This document shows, one piece after another, positions 30,782 through 43,175 of a stretch of DNA of 64,000 nt. The stretch comes from Saturnia japonica. Lineage: Eukaryota; Arthropoda; Insecta; Lepidoptera; Saturniidae. A program made the translations under genes and the position numbers. A model generated the notes under the pieces. It saw only the letters and a program-made list of their open reading frames with translations, was not told the DNA's origin and made no database searches. Position 1 is the stretch's first letter. Each line of letters starts with the position of its first letter. Location of the stretch: positions 4,960,001 to 5,024,000 of the forward strand of contig CM065304.1 in NCBI GenBank assembly GCA_033032175.1, given 5' to 3'.

Positions 30782-31764
30782 ACAAGACATATGTCCGTCC
30801 TATCATGAAATATAAGCTGCGCTACATTCGCTCATACGTCAAAGATCAACATTAATAAATTCCAAATCCTCTAAACCCGATTCTTACGTAAAATTAACAA
30901 AGCCCCTTGGTACGTTGGTCGAATCGTAAATTGAATATCTTACGCGATCGTACTTCGACACTGCTTCGAATCACGTGAATCTGTTGGTGAAAGCTGCCGC
31001 GACTTAAACCCTAAAACCGAACATCCCCCGCGAACAACTCCGGCCGCGAATATCTTCACCGATCCCGTTTATAAGATCGAGGAAATAAACAAATACTACT
31101 CCACCGTCTCTCCAAACAAAGCGTGCTCGCGCCCACGCCCGCGAAACCACCGTTCCCTCCACAGGTGATGGGCGTCTAATTTCGCTCCCGCAAACCCACC
31201 ACGTCCTCCCTCTTTTACGTCAACTCTCTTAGGTCAACGGACCTAGGTCCGTTCCCTCGGTGTAGGACCCTTGAGTCATGCAGCCGCTCGCGCGATACTG
31301 GTGATACTGCACTTGCAATCACGTAGCTACCCACACACATCATTACACACAATATGTACATACATACGTGCACACCACATAAGTACATAAATCCTGTAAG
31401 GGACCTTTTTTTCTTCTTTTTTTACGATAGTTACTTTCGATCATGTTTCCAGGATACTAAATACATATACACATGTTCATTCCTTTCTCCTAGAGGCAGG
31501 GGCATGTTATATATATGTGTTAGTTTCGCTCAAATTTTCTACAGATAGGGAATTAGTCAGTTCGTGACCTTTTCACAATCGCGGTAACAGCCCAAGCCGA
31601 CGTCCGGCCACTTTGGCACCTTTGTGCGCATGTTGCTCACGCTTTCGCGGCTGAATGCCTTAACAGTTCGCCCCCAAGCCTGGTGAAGCTGTCAAAGCCA
31701 TCAGTGGCTCTATTTCTTTAGGGCCCCTTAGGCTAACAGTATAGTCACTGAGAAAGAAAAAAAA

Positions 31765-31921
31765 CAACTATAATTTTCTTTTGGTTTATCGTGTTCAGAG
31801 ATTAGTCAGTGTATATATAGTAATATAGCGGGGTGGTAGGGATCGCGACCACCATACATAGTGTTAAACACATATATGATTTTCTTTTGGTTTGTCGTGT
31901 TCCGAGGTCAGTCCGTGTATA
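31765..31921 (+). repeat. One and a half satellite-type monomers
   Basis: Contains TTTTCTTTTGGTTTATCGTG and GGGTGGTAGGGATCGCGACC, then a second start GATTTTCTTTTGGTTTGTCG. These match the monomers of 27.2-28.2 kb. Probably the tail of another Helitron-like copy, cut by the Helitron that follows. Confidence 0.65.
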
Positions 31922-32572
31922 TCTATACTATTAATAATTTAGTATAGCGGACGAGTTTTTTTATTTGTTTGTTTAAACATGGTAATCTCTGGAAAACTGC
32001 TAACAGTCGGATTCGAAAAATTCTTTTTGTATATGATAGCCAGATTCACGAAGAATAGTATAGGCTATCTGGAACTAAGCTAAACCTCTCAGCTAGCCTT
32101 AAATATTGATTTTTGTTTAAGTAAGTCGAAGTGAAAGTGTTCCCGAACTGCTTTATCCGCATGCGCTGGCGTAATGGTTAGTGATACGTAAATATAATAT
32201 TCTACAAAAATATTGTTCTTTAGTATATCTAACAAAAGTCTCCGGTAACATATGCCTATTTCTTAATAGCATAAGCCACAATAAGTTATTTTGCGTGTTG
32301 TTATGTTGAAGATTAAAAATTGATTTTGAGCTTTATTTTTAGGCTTATTTTATTAATCCTTACGAACCAAAGTTATTTCATCATAAAGACAATTTAAATT
32401 TTTCTTTTTATAGTATGTAATTAGGACACATAGTTTAGGAGAAAATGAAAAATTAAAATACATAATTTGTACTTGCGAGAAGTGATAACAATTATGATTA
32501 CACGGGTCCGTCGCGTTGGCGGCGCGGTATTTGTTGGATAAAAACTCGGGGGAAACCGAGGGGCACAGCTAG
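31922..32572 (+). mobile_element. Non-autonomous Helitron
   Basis: Begins TCTATACTATTAATAATTTA after A and ends GGGGCACAGCTAG before T, so it sits in an AT target with no duplication. The 3' end has a hairpin CTCGG...CCGAG about a dozen bases before CTAG. Its body (GGTAATCTCTGG, TATAGGCTATCTGGAA, GCATGCGCTGG) is shared with the element at 56756-58652, and their lengths without the mariner are nearly the same (651 and about 647 bp). Confidence 0.8.
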
Positions 32573-33143
32573 TACAAAATATATACCATTAAAAATAAAA
32601 ATTATTTTTCCTGAAAAGTTTTCATTTGGTGGTTTCGCCTTTTCTACAAATCATCGACCATATGTAATAATAGTTCTAGGTACACTAAATAAATAAGAAA
32701 TAAGTACATAGAACATATCCATTCTAATAAATGTACAAATAAATCAGATTTGATCGATTAATTGGTGGGTGTATTAGTCGTTGTAGCTAATTCGATCGAG
32801 TTGCTAATTGTAGGTATTATCTAATGGGAATGGTAATGGCTACTGACTATAAAATTTTAAATGGTAGCAGATTATTGGATCGGACTCATCGGGTAGATCA
32901 TGATACTAGTGGCGTAATTATGATTTGCATATAGGAATTTCAATTAGTGCTCCGAACTTAAACGATAGGCGGGAGTCGGGATCGAGCGATCAACAGTGTT
33001 TCGTTGAATTCGCGTAACTCGGTATAATAAGTATGTTAATATAAGTATTATAAAATATTTATTCAGACAATAAATCCGTGTTAGTTATATAATAATTTTA
33101 TTAGTCCTTAAAAATAAAAAAATGTGTGTGTGTACACAGGTAA
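32573..33143. other. No gene recognised
   Basis: AT-rich intergenic sequence. No recognisable ends or coding. Confidence 0.4.
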
Positions 33144-33750
33144 GAAGTGAAACTTCTTTACGACATATCATTTTTCTACTATTTGCAACTTCACGAAAAT
33201 GGGGTAGATAAGGCTTAAACCTTAAGAAAAACAATTTTTTCCGTATTAAATTAAAGCTATTTTATTATTATAGACATGCATACAATTAGGTAATGAGTAA
33301 TTTATTTTATCATTGTTCTTATTATAATATCATTGCTATTTATTTATTGTATTATATTTACAAGTTATGAATAAATAATTGGAATTATCTTTTCATAGTA
33401 ATACAATTATATGATGACAGTTAATCTTGTAGAAATGCAACGATTTTATAAAATTAAAAATGAATAAATAAATCATTAAAAACGAATAATTAAAAAAGAT
33501 GTACGTATACATATTTTTATTTTCTAATCGTGTTTTGTTTTATTTTTTAATTATTATTTAATTTATATTTTTTATTGTTTTTAGAATTAATAATGTTCAC
33601 TATATTGTTGTTATTATTATAATATATTACATTATATTCTTTACGTCACTATACTAAACTTTGATAAAAAAAAGCAACATGGTGCGTAACCGAAAAACGT
33701 GACGATTGCTACAAAATTTCTCCCATACGTCGTTAAAGAAGTTTCACTTC
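33144..33750. mobile_element. MITE-like element with GAAGTGAAACTTCTTTA ends
   Basis: GAAGTGAAACTTCTTTACGAC at 33144 and its reverse complement ending at 33750 define a 607-bp segment that is very AT-rich inside and has no coding. The right arm continues inward with ACGTATGGGAGAAATTTTGT in reverse. No clear target duplication. Confidence 0.55.
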
Positions 33751-34018
33751 AAAAATGTCACGTTAAATAAATCCCACAACATGGACGCGAACCCAGTGCT
33801 GCAATAAAGGTAGGTTGACTTTATTTACGATCACCTGCAGAATGCAATTGGTACTGGACCTCAAACGGGTCATTATCAAACATCTGTGATGAACTGGAGT
33901 GCGGCGTCAGCCCCAACAGAACCCTGAAGGTGTTGTTATATTGTATTAACGTATTTCTAGCCTTCCGCGAATAGTTAACCCACAAGCTGTATTATTGCAG
34001 CGTCTGGCAGTAGGTAAG

Positions 34019-34204
34019 TGTTGGCAACCCAACAATACAATTTTTTGTAATCTTGTAACATTGTACCTACAAATAAATTCTCTCTTCCGCTTGGACCTCC
34101 ATCGTGGTGATTGAGAGTGAATTATTATCGTGGAACTTTTATTTATATTTTTTGAAGTATCAGTTACCTAAGTATAATACAGTCCACACATGTATTAATA
34201 AACA
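34019..34204 (+). repeat. 5' LTR of BEL/Pao element
   Basis: 186 bp, TG...CA, preceded by GTAAG. Differs from the 3' LTR by several substitutions and short indels, so the insertion is old. Contains AATAAATTCTC, a possible poly(A) signal. Confidence 0.85.
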
Positions 34205-34580
34205 TAGTCCTTCGACATTTTACAATAAATTACAACCTCGAAAAGAGTGAGTTCTACAGTTCTTAATTCGCCAAATTATATCTTCTACATTGCGTGGCGA
34301 AACGGAGAAACACCAAACATCCGTTTTCTATACAAACAAGTGGATTGAGCATCGCATCGTGGAGTGTCAGCATTGGTCGACGACGTCGAGCAGCGCTTGT
34401 GATTGGCCAATTTCCAACCACGCGGACCTCGTCGTGCGACAGCAGCGCCGGCGGCGAGAATCACGCAGTCACCTCACCGTTCACCGCCATTTTGTGTGCA
34501 GGATTTTTATGAGTGGTGTAGTGTTTTGTTTTTAAAAATTTATTACAAATTCAAGTGAGTGATTACAAATAAGTTTCACA

Positions 34581-35400
34581 ATGGAGATTCAACCATTAAT
34601 TCGTAAAAAGGCCACGCTAAAGGGCTTAATGACAAAAATTGCGAATGCACACGAAAATTTTACAAAGCAAATAACGCTAGAATAAGCCCTGAATGCCGGA
34701 GAAGATGATTTTTTAGAAGTTGAAGAAAAATATTTAAATACTTTGTAAGTATTCTATAAAAGACTTAATTACGAAATTAGATAATAATGTTAGTAATAAT
34801 TCTGTTCATTGTATCCTATCAAGTTTCCACAAATAAGTGTTCCGAATTTCACAGGTAAATATTCTGAATTTACGACTTTTATCAACCTATTTGATTCGTT
34901 AATTCATAGAAATGATGGCCTTGAAGATGTTCAAAAGCTATTTTATTTACAAAAATTTTTACAAGGCGAGATATCTATGTATTTGTAGCGAGAGTTACTC
35001 AGAGGCCAGAAATATTTTATTTGAACGATACAATAATAAATATAAAATTACAAACGAGCATATACATATTCTAATGAATATAACACCAATTGTAAGATCA
35101 ACAGCTAGTAATATTCGTAGTTTTTTATCAGTGGTAAAGCAACAATTAGCTGCATTACGAAACTTAGGCCATTTAGTTGATCAGTGAGATCCTCTTGTAC
35201 TTTGCATCCTGACGAGAAAGCTTGATATATTATGTGGTAGGGAATTTCCGCTATCTGTTAAGCAGGAACCTAAGGTATCATACTTAATTGAATTTTTAGA
35301 AAAGCGTGCGTTTGCGCTTGAAAATGCTGAACGACCATTACTGGATAAAGATACACCGTAGAGTGTCCATGTAGCCACAGTAAAGTCAGCAATAGAGGAC
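34581..35400 (+). pseudogene. BEL/Pao Gag remnant
   Basis: MEIQPLIRKKATLKGLMTKI opens the frame. Further on ISVPNFTGKYSEFTTFINLF and LIHRNDGLEDVQKLFYLQKF match the DUF1759 capsid-like region of BEL/Pao Gag. Several stops lie within, and a shortened tail with LKRNAERPLLDKD-like coding follows. Confidence 0.7.
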
Positions 35401-35412
35401 CAGGCAAAGCGC

Positions 35413-35967
35413 ATGAAGACACCAGCTGCAGAGCTCAAGACCTGCTTGCTTTGTAAGTGTACTCATAAACTTTTTACATGCCCTCAGTTCAAATTAATGT
35501 CCACAAATGATAGAATTAAATTTGTTACAGACAATAATTTATGTCAAATCTGTTTGAATAACCATAATCAAAAGTGTAGATATGTTTTTAAGTGCCTAGT
35601 TTGTAAGCAGAAGCATAACACACTTCTCCATGAAGACAAATTACTTCTCCATGAGGACAAATTGTCATCACCAGTCACGTTGATGTCCGAGACTGCTACT
35701 GAACAAGTACTGTTGCCTACAGCACTGTTGAAACGTTTAGCGAGTAACTGTACTGAAGTTCATGTTAAAGCTCTCCTTGACACTGGTTCACAAGCCTCAT
35801 TTGTGACCAAAGAACTAGTAGATTTACTAAAATTAAATGTTAAATACACTAACACACCTTTCTCTGGCATAGGTAACAATTTAAATAAATTAAAAGAAAA
35901 GGTTAATTTAGTGCTACATTCCCTAACTCAAATCTTTTCAATATCAGTTACATGTTACATATTATAA
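35413..35967 (+). pseudogene. BEL/Pao zinc-knuckle and aspartic protease region
   Basis: Cys/His-rich block CLLCKCTHKLFTCPQF then LCQICLNNHNQKC and CLVCKQKHNTLLHED, followed by the protease active-site pattern VKALLDTGSQASFVTKEL near 35765-35820. The open frame ends at 35967 before the protease is complete. Confidence 0.8.
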
Positions 35968-36368
35968 TAGATAAAATAACTTCCAAGTTACCACAGAAAA
36001 AGTTACATCTAAATAATTTTATATTCCCTCCTGATATTGTACTGGCTGACAAAAGGTTCAGTGAACCAAGTAACATTCACATTCTATTAGGTGCCGATGT
36101 TGTTTCAGGTGTTGCTGCCATCTGAACCTCTAGCTGATCTGCAGTCCAGCTATGAAGGACAGAGTACCAGCATTGCCACGTCCAGAGCACCGCTATTAAA
36201 TACAAAATTTGGTTATGTTATTGCGGTCAATTTAACACACTGCATACTCAGCCACTCATTACTTTATTTTGCAATACATGTGATTCTGATCTTAATCAAA
36301 CTCTTACACAGTTCTGGAAGTCTGAAAGTATTCCAGAAACCTTTACAGAAGTAAACAATGAACATGAA

Positions 36369-37990
36369 TTGTGTGAACTAGTTTTTAGTGAAAATGTACA
36401 GCTAGACACCCATAACAATAAAATTCAGGTTGTCTTGCCCTTAAAGTTATCATTACATTCTATTCATCAGAACTTAGGTGATTCATTACACTTAGCTCTG
36501 AAACGATTGTATAACCTAGAAGCTAGATTTTCAAAGGATTCTAACCTAAACATACTATACAAAGATTTTATTCATGAATATTTAAGACAGGGTCATGGTA
36601 CAGTTATTGACATAGGTCAATACAATTTAGCAACTGATCCAGTTTACTTCTTACCTCATCACCCAGTATTTAGATTAGACAAAAAGACAACTAAGTGTCT
36701 GGTTGTGTTTGATGGGTCAATGAAGACTAATACAAAAACTTCTTTAAATAATTTATTGCTTAATGGACCTGTAGTACAAAAAGAACTGGTAGATGTTTTG
36801 TTACTATTCAGAGTAGATTTGTATTTCTTTATAACAGACATTAAAAATATGTTTAGAAACATATTATTACAGCCCGAGTATAGGTTGTTACAAAATATTC
36901 TATGGTGAGATACTCCCAATGAAAGTGTTAAATGTATTCAACTAAACACTGTTACATATGGTTTAAAGAGTTCCTCTTACTTGGCAACAAGATGTTTAAA
37001 ATTCTTAGCTGATATGTACATTGAAGAGTTTCCCATTGCCGCTTTTATTATTAACGATTCAACCTATGTTGATGATATACTTTATTCTGATAGTTCACCT
37101 GATAATTTAATAGAAGCCAAACATCAGTTGTGTAGCTTATTAAGTCGAGGCAGTTTTCAATTACATAAATGGGTTTTGAATTCTCAGATTTCTTAGGAGA
37201 GGTCCCAGAAAATCAACAACATTTTGATGAGATTGATTTAGAGAAAAATAATTTTTCAATAAAAACTTTAGGTATGAATTATAATGTAGAATCAGATGCT
37301 TTTATAATTTCTAGTCCTAAGGCTGTGGAAAGGGTGCCCCTTTCCAAGCGTGAAATTCTAAGTTTTATAAGTAAGTTTTATGACCCACTGAGTCTTGCTG
37401 GTCCTATTTTGGTTGGTGCAAAGGTAATCATGCAGTGGTTGTGGTTGGCTATACTGGACTGGGATTCACTGCCTGACGGGGAGTTGCTTCAATTATGGCA
37501 TGAGTTTTACAACAGCTTGTTTTTAATGAAACCTATACCTGTACAGCGGTACATAGGTTTACAAAATACATGTCTTGCACAAATTATAGGGTTCGCAGAT
37601 GCTTCTAGCAGCACTGCCTATGGTTGTTGCATCTATTTAAGGACAGTTGATTCAGGAGGCTATATTAAGATTTTTTTGCTTTGTTCTAAGTCACGGATAA
37701 ATCCAATTGCTCAAAGTTTGTCTGTTCCCAGACTAGAACTAAATGCTGCTCTCTTGCTTGCCAAGCTTGCAAGCAGAATTCATGAGACTTTGATTACGAA
37801 AATGCACATACATCAGGTTATTCTCTATTCCGACTCACAGATTGTTCTTGCATGGCTTAAAACTAACATAAACACACTCAAGGCATATGTTGCTAACCGT
37901 GTTAAGGTCATATCACAACTTACACAGTCTTACACCTGATCATATGTAAACTCTGCGGAGAAGCTTGCTGACTGTATTAGCAGAGGAGTC
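36369..37990 (+). pseudogene. BEL/Pao reverse transcriptase and RNase H
   Basis: Fingers and palm at 36369-36908 (KTTKCLVVFDGSMKTNTKTS, FFITDIKNMF), a stop near 36907, the YVDD catalytic box at 37065-37076, then 37169-37939 with LSKREILSFISKFYDPLSLAG, FADASSSTAYGCCIYL and ILYSDSQIVLAWLKTN (RNase H). A stop follows at 37937. Frame changes at about 36910 and 37190 break it. Confidence 0.85.
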
Positions 37991-38757
37991 ATGCCAGATC
38001 ATCTTGCTGATCATCAGCTGTGGTGGAGTGGATCACTATTTTTAAATTCATGTAAGTACAAACCAGAGTTAGCTTTTTTTTTTCACAAAACTTACCTGAG
38101 GTCAAGGACAGCTCGGTATATTTAAGCGCAATGCTGTGCACGTCCACTGAGATACAGATCTTATGTCTTGACTTTCTTGATAAATTTTCTGATATTGAAA
38201 GAATGCATAGAGTTTTAGCATACATTTTATCTTACGTTTTTGTCAGAATGTAAAGAATAAGGTCAAAAATAGGCTTAATTATGTAACAAGTCAAGAACTT
38301 GATTATTCAATGTCATTAATTGTAAAGTATGAGCAGCAAAAATATTTGTTAGATGATATTCATGTGATGAAAATATGTGTGTTTTCCTCTGGACAGCAGC
38401 AATGCTAGTAGTGATTAAGTGTTATAATAATTATAGTATTAATGCTACAATCTTTTCATTTATGTTTCATGCTGGAGTAAGTATAATTTTGTAACATTAT
38501 AATTTTATTTTTGTCACTTTATTAGATTTTAAGTATCATACTTTAATTACATAAATAGCCTTTGCTAGTATTAGTAATAAGTATAAAATATCTAATTTTT
38601 TTAATACAATACACTTGTTTCGTTTCTTGGTTAAAATTTTAAGATTAATTTAAGATATTTTTTTGTATAAAAATTAAATATATTTAATACAACTTATGTA
38701 TATGAATATAAGAGATAAGTTTATTCATGTTTTCAATTGTTATTTGCCCCGGCAACA

Positions 38758-38937
38758 TGTTGGCAACCCAACAATACAATTTTTTGTAATCTTGCAACAT
38801 TGTACAAATAAATTCTCTTCCGCTTGTGGACCGCCATCGTGGTGATTGACGAGTGAATTATCGTGGAACTTTTATTTATCCTTTCTGAAGTATCAGTTAC
38901 CTAAATCTAATACAGTCCACACATGCATTAATAAACA
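38758..38937 (+). repeat. 3' LTR of BEL/Pao element
   Basis: 180 bp counterpart of 34019-34204, followed by GTAAG. Confidence 0.85.
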
Positions 38938-40194
38938 GTAAGCTTAAAAAAATATAAATTTTCACTGGACAAGAACATCTTGCAAACCTGGGAGCCAACA
39001 TGTTTCTTCAATAACATACTTTTGGAAACTATGTTACATTGGGATCAGAGAATTAAAAAAGACTTTAAAAAACGTTTATTGAAATTTTAAACAATACAAC
39101 AAATATAAACTATTCTGTGTGTATTACGAAAACGTAGATCCGTAAAACGAATTTACTTACTTCGCTAAAATATAAGAAAACCATAATACCTATAACTTGT
39201 AAAAAAGAGTTCTTCTCACCCAAAATTTTTTATATTTTGTATGTGAATTTTATATTAGGTACTTGTTTTTTAGAGGAAATTAGCTGTTCGTTGTGGTCTA
39301 TGTTTCCTATAATTTAATTTACTTTTTTAATTGAACAAAGACATTCTGGTATGAAATTGTTATTTGACCGTCAACGAGAATATTCAAAAATTGCTAACTC
39401 CTAAAGAACGTCGATGCATATCAAAATATCCTATACAGTAGATACACTGGTTCTTTAAAAAGGTGCATAAAAAAGTGCTACCTAAATCTTTCATGAGAGT
39501 TTGTTCAATAAGTTAATATCTTTGATTATATTTTCAGAATAATTGGCAATTGTGAAATCCACTGAAATGAGGAAAAAATGAATTAAGATTACCTATATTC
39601 AAAGAAAAATGGTCACAGACTTCGTCCTACATATTTATTCACTTATGAACTATCTTATCTCTCCATAGGCCTATGGTATATATACTAACTGGCGGATAAG
39701 ATGATTGACTTTATATGAAAATAGTGTTTTTTTTTTGTACGGTACTTTGTTGTATTTGAGCAGTAGAAAAACCCGTTAAAAGAACCGAGACTTGATAAAT
39801 AAATTACAGCAATGTTACAGAGTATTAATAAAGATTTACACCCCACATAATATTAAATTTGTTAGTTGGAACTAAGTAATACAGCAATTTTTTAGTATTC
39901 GAATTAGTGTTGAAGCCGAGCTTGCGTTTTCTGCCGACAAGTATAATTATAAAGCAGCTGTGTTCGCGGTTTCTATCGTGTTTAATTTTATAATTCTAAC
40001 CTTCTCTTTACATGGTAGTTGCATTACTTCCTAACGGTTGTAGCGTGATGTTATGTAGTCTATTTCACCCTGGTTCTAATTGTATCCGATAAACACCGCG
40101 CCGCTCCGTGAACGCACCCGTTTACCTATCATAATTATTCTCACGTCGTATAAGTAAAAATTATTTGAATTTTCCATTACTTTCTAAACTATGC
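38938..40194. other. No gene recognised
   Basis: AT-rich. Weak ORFs only; nothing with a domain or transposon end I can support. Confidence 0.4.
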
Positions 40195-40570
40195 GTCCAA
40201 TTAACGTGCTATAAAGCGCAAAGCTTAACTTCATAAAACTATCTTTATGTTGAAGTACCTTTTGTTCGTAAGGATTAATATGCCATGCCTAAAAATAATG
40301 CTCATAAATAACTTTTTAATATTCAACAAATTTTTGTTACAAAATATCTTATTAAGGCATATATATAAGAGATAGGCATATATTATCGCAGACTTTTTTT
40401 TAGATATACTAAGGAGCAATATTTTTGTACAACATTATATTTACGTATCATTAACCATTACGCTAGCGCACGTGGATAAGGCATTCCAGGAGCGCTTCCA
40501 CTTCCATCTTTCTTAACACAAAACTCAATATTTAAGGCTAGCTGAGAGTTATAGCCTAATGTTAGATGGC
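40195..40570 (-). mobile_element. Helitron fragment, reverse orientation
   Basis: The reverse complement resembles the body of the Helitron at 31922-32572: it shares TTAATGGTTAATGATACGTAA, CAGCTAGCCTTAAATATTGA and GCATATATTATCGC-like blocks. Neither terminus is visible. Confidence 0.55.
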
Positions 40571-40918
40571 ATTAATTAACAAAATAGGGTCGAATTTACA
40601 ACTTTAAATACTTTATCATTTCTTCGGAAATACTATAAAAAATTGCTAAGAAGTATAATTTTTTAATGTGTGATTTTTATTTATATTATTTCATAAATTC
40701 ATGAAAAATTTCAGTCCCGAAATCCCACAGATCGACGGGATTAACTAATTGCTATATATGTGTATAAATCTACATTATGATTTTATTTATTGAATATAAT
40801 ATACTAAGCTCTTACCATTAATATATAGGTAGATTATTACCCCAGTAAAACAATTATAAAAATCGACCGTGTAATTTATTTTACGTATATTCCATATTTA
40901 CATATGACTTCCAGCCTC
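40571..40918. other. No gene recognised
   Basis: AT-rich spacer between a Helitron fragment and a LINE. Confidence 0.4.
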
Positions 40919-42115
40919 CCGAACAAGCCGGTTTCCGAAAAGGCTTTAGCATCGTAGACCACATCTATACGCTGCGGCAGATTATACAGAAGACTGAGGA
41001 GTATAATCTGCCTTTATGCTTAGCGTTCGTGGACTACGAAAAAGCCTTTGATTCGGTCGAAACCTGGGCAGTGTTGCAGTCTCTCCAGCGGTGCCGTATT
41101 GACTATCGATATATCGAAGTGTTGAAGTGCTTGTTCAACAACGCCACCATGTCGGTCCGAGTACAGGAGCAGTGCACGAAGGCAATTCCTTTGAGAAGAG
41201 GCGTTAGACAGGGAGACGTAATTTCTCCGAAACTGTTTACCGCCGCTCTAGAGGACGCCTTCAAGCTCTTGGAATGGCAAGGACTCGGCATCAATGTTAA
41301 TGGCGAGTAAATCACTCACCTTCGATTTGCTGACGACATCGTAGTCATGGCAGAATCGCTGGAAGATCTTGGCACAATGCTCGATGGCCTCGACAAAGTT
41401 TCTCAACAGGTGGGCCTTAAAATGAACATGGACAAAACGAAAATCATGTCGAATATCCATGTGGTGCCCACCCCAGTATCAGTAGGGAACTCTTGTCTAG
41501 AAGTTGTTGAAGAATATGTCTACCTGGGACAAACAGTCCAGTTAGGTAGGTCCAACTTTGAAAAAGAGGTCAGTCGACGAATCCAACTCGGCTGGGCAGC
41601 GTTCGGGAGACTGCGCGACGTCTTCTCGTCCAAAATACCTCAGTGCCTCAAGACGAAAGTCTTTGACCAGTGTGTGTTGCCAGTGATGACATACGGCACA
41701 GAGACGTGGTCGCTCACTGTGGGCCTCATAAGAAAGCTCAAGGTCGCTCAGCGAGCTATGGAGAGGGCTATGCTTGGTGTTTCTCTACGAGATCGAATCA
41801 GAAATGAGGAGATCCGTAGACAAACTAAGGTAACCGACATAGCCAAAAGGCTTAGCAAGTTGAAGTGGCAGTGGGCGGGGCATATAGTTCGGAGAACTGA
41901 CGGCCGTTGGGGCAAAAAGGTTCTCGAGTGGAGACCACGCACCGGAAAGCGCAGCGTAGGACGGCCCCCCACTAGATGGAAAGACGACATAATAAAGGTC
42001 GCTGGGAGCCGTTGGGTGCAGGCCGCACAAGATCGGTCGCTCTGGAGATCTATGGGGGAGGCCTATGTTCAGCAGTGGACGTCCTGCGGCTGAAATGATG
42101 ATGATGATGATGATA
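40919..42115 (+). mobile_element. RTE-like LINE, 5'-truncated, with (GAT)n tail
   Basis: Begins inside the RT domain (EQAGFRKGFS), continues LCLAFVDYEKAFDSV, IPLRRGVRQGDVISPKLFTA, a TAA at 41308, then LRFADDIVVMAESL (catalytic box) and a long intact C-terminal part to 42093 with LPVMTYGTETWSLT, WQWAGHIVRR and GRPPTRWKDDI, the usual RTE tail. It finishes with ATGATGATGATGATGATGAT, a microsatellite tail typical of this clade. Only one nonsense codon breaks it, so it is fairly young. Confidence 0.85.
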
Positions 42116-42867
42116 TTATAAAACGAAACCTATGTCTTGTCAGTCTATCCATTTATGTTCTTTTCACTCGAAACCACTTATCTGATATACATACTTTGGT
42201 TAAATTCATAGCTATATTATACGGCCAGATTATAGGATATATTTTGTTACATAAAGTAATGTACGAAATACGTAGTGACGGTAATGGCGAATCAATTCAG
42301 AAAAGCTACGGCATTTTGTAGTCCACGCGAGTGAAGCCGCGGGCACAACTATTACAAATATTTAACCATACCATTGCAGAAATCTGTGTAGTACTTCATC
42401 TGTATTTCGTTTGCGTATTTTCTACTATGTCATTCTTCAAGTCCCAGGCTACCTCTATGACAAATGTCATTGCGATCGGTTCAGCGGTTTAGTTGTGAAA
42501 AGCTGACAAATAACATACAGAGTTACTTTCACATTTATAATATTAGTATAGGTTTCAATAGATATAATATAAAAGAAATAGCTAAATCATAAAAAAAAAA
42601 AAAAAACGAAACAACTATAGCGCAACCTATTAAACCCTAAATAGCTATAAACTTTTATATTATCCCTAAAACAAATACTATAATCTTATTATATTAAGTG
42701 AGCAATTCTTGTATATATATATAATCTCGGAAACGGCTCCAACGATTTCGATTAAACTTTGCGTTTAGATAATGTTTTACATTCCAAATTTACCTAAATA
42801 AGTGTTTTTATTTTTTTGTTTATAAGACACCGAGCTTAGCTCGGTTTCCCAGGTATTATATATTTAT
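42116..42867. repeat. Fragments of dispersed repeats
   Basis: 42320-42345 reads GCGAGTGAAGCCGCGGGCAC, a Helitron-type 3' end. 42510-42552 reads ACAGAGTTACTTTCACATTT then ATAATATTAGTATA, the reverse of a block at 26687 and 29095. No gene. Confidence 0.4.
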
Positions 42868-43175
42868 ACTAGCAACCCGCACCGGCCTCGCGTGGGCAGT
42901 AGGATAATACATAACTCTATTGGTTTACGATGCGCACGCCAGTAAAGCTTCCAGTCGGTATGATTTTTTCCGACACCTTCAACGATCATCGTCATTTTTC
43001 AATCAATTTACACAAAACATTAAATGAATTATACACCTAATCCTTCCAAATGGATCACTCCGTCCTTTGATTAAAACCATATGGAAATCCATTCGGTAGT
43101 TTTTGAGTTTATTGCGTTCAGACAGCAGACGCGGCGCGGCGGGGGACTTTGTTTTATAGTAGTATGATAGATGTA
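42868..43175. mobile_element. Short dispersed element, about 300 bp
   Basis: TACTAGCAACCCGCACCGGC at the left and GGGGACTTTGTTTTATAGTA at the right frame a non-coding unit of a kind repeated in lepidopteran introns. The same CCGGC..GGCTTCGC type of start recurs at 54215. Family not determined. Confidence 0.35.

Larger units (their letters stand above)
29430..31750 (+). mobile_element. Decayed Jockey-type LINE tail, split by a mariner
   Basis: 29430-29475 encodes RHKLTLYK and the reading resumes after the transposon at 30782 (TYVRPIMKY), followed by decayed C-terminal coding, then the family 3' UTR with TTTCGCGGCTGAATGCC near 31640. Compared with the copy at 51256-52252 it carries many stops and indels, so it is the oldest of the three copies. 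Confidence 0.7.
34019..38937 (+). mobile_element. BEL/Pao LTR retrotransposon, decayed
   Basis: Direct repeats 34019-34204 and 38758-38937 (TGTTGGCAACCCAAC ... ATTAATAAACA) with TG/CA ends and a perfect 5-bp duplication GTAAG on both sides. Gag (DUF1759-like), zinc-knuckle, protease, RT and RNase H segments are present in order but broken. The 520 bases before the 3' LTR have no integrase. Confidence 0.9.
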
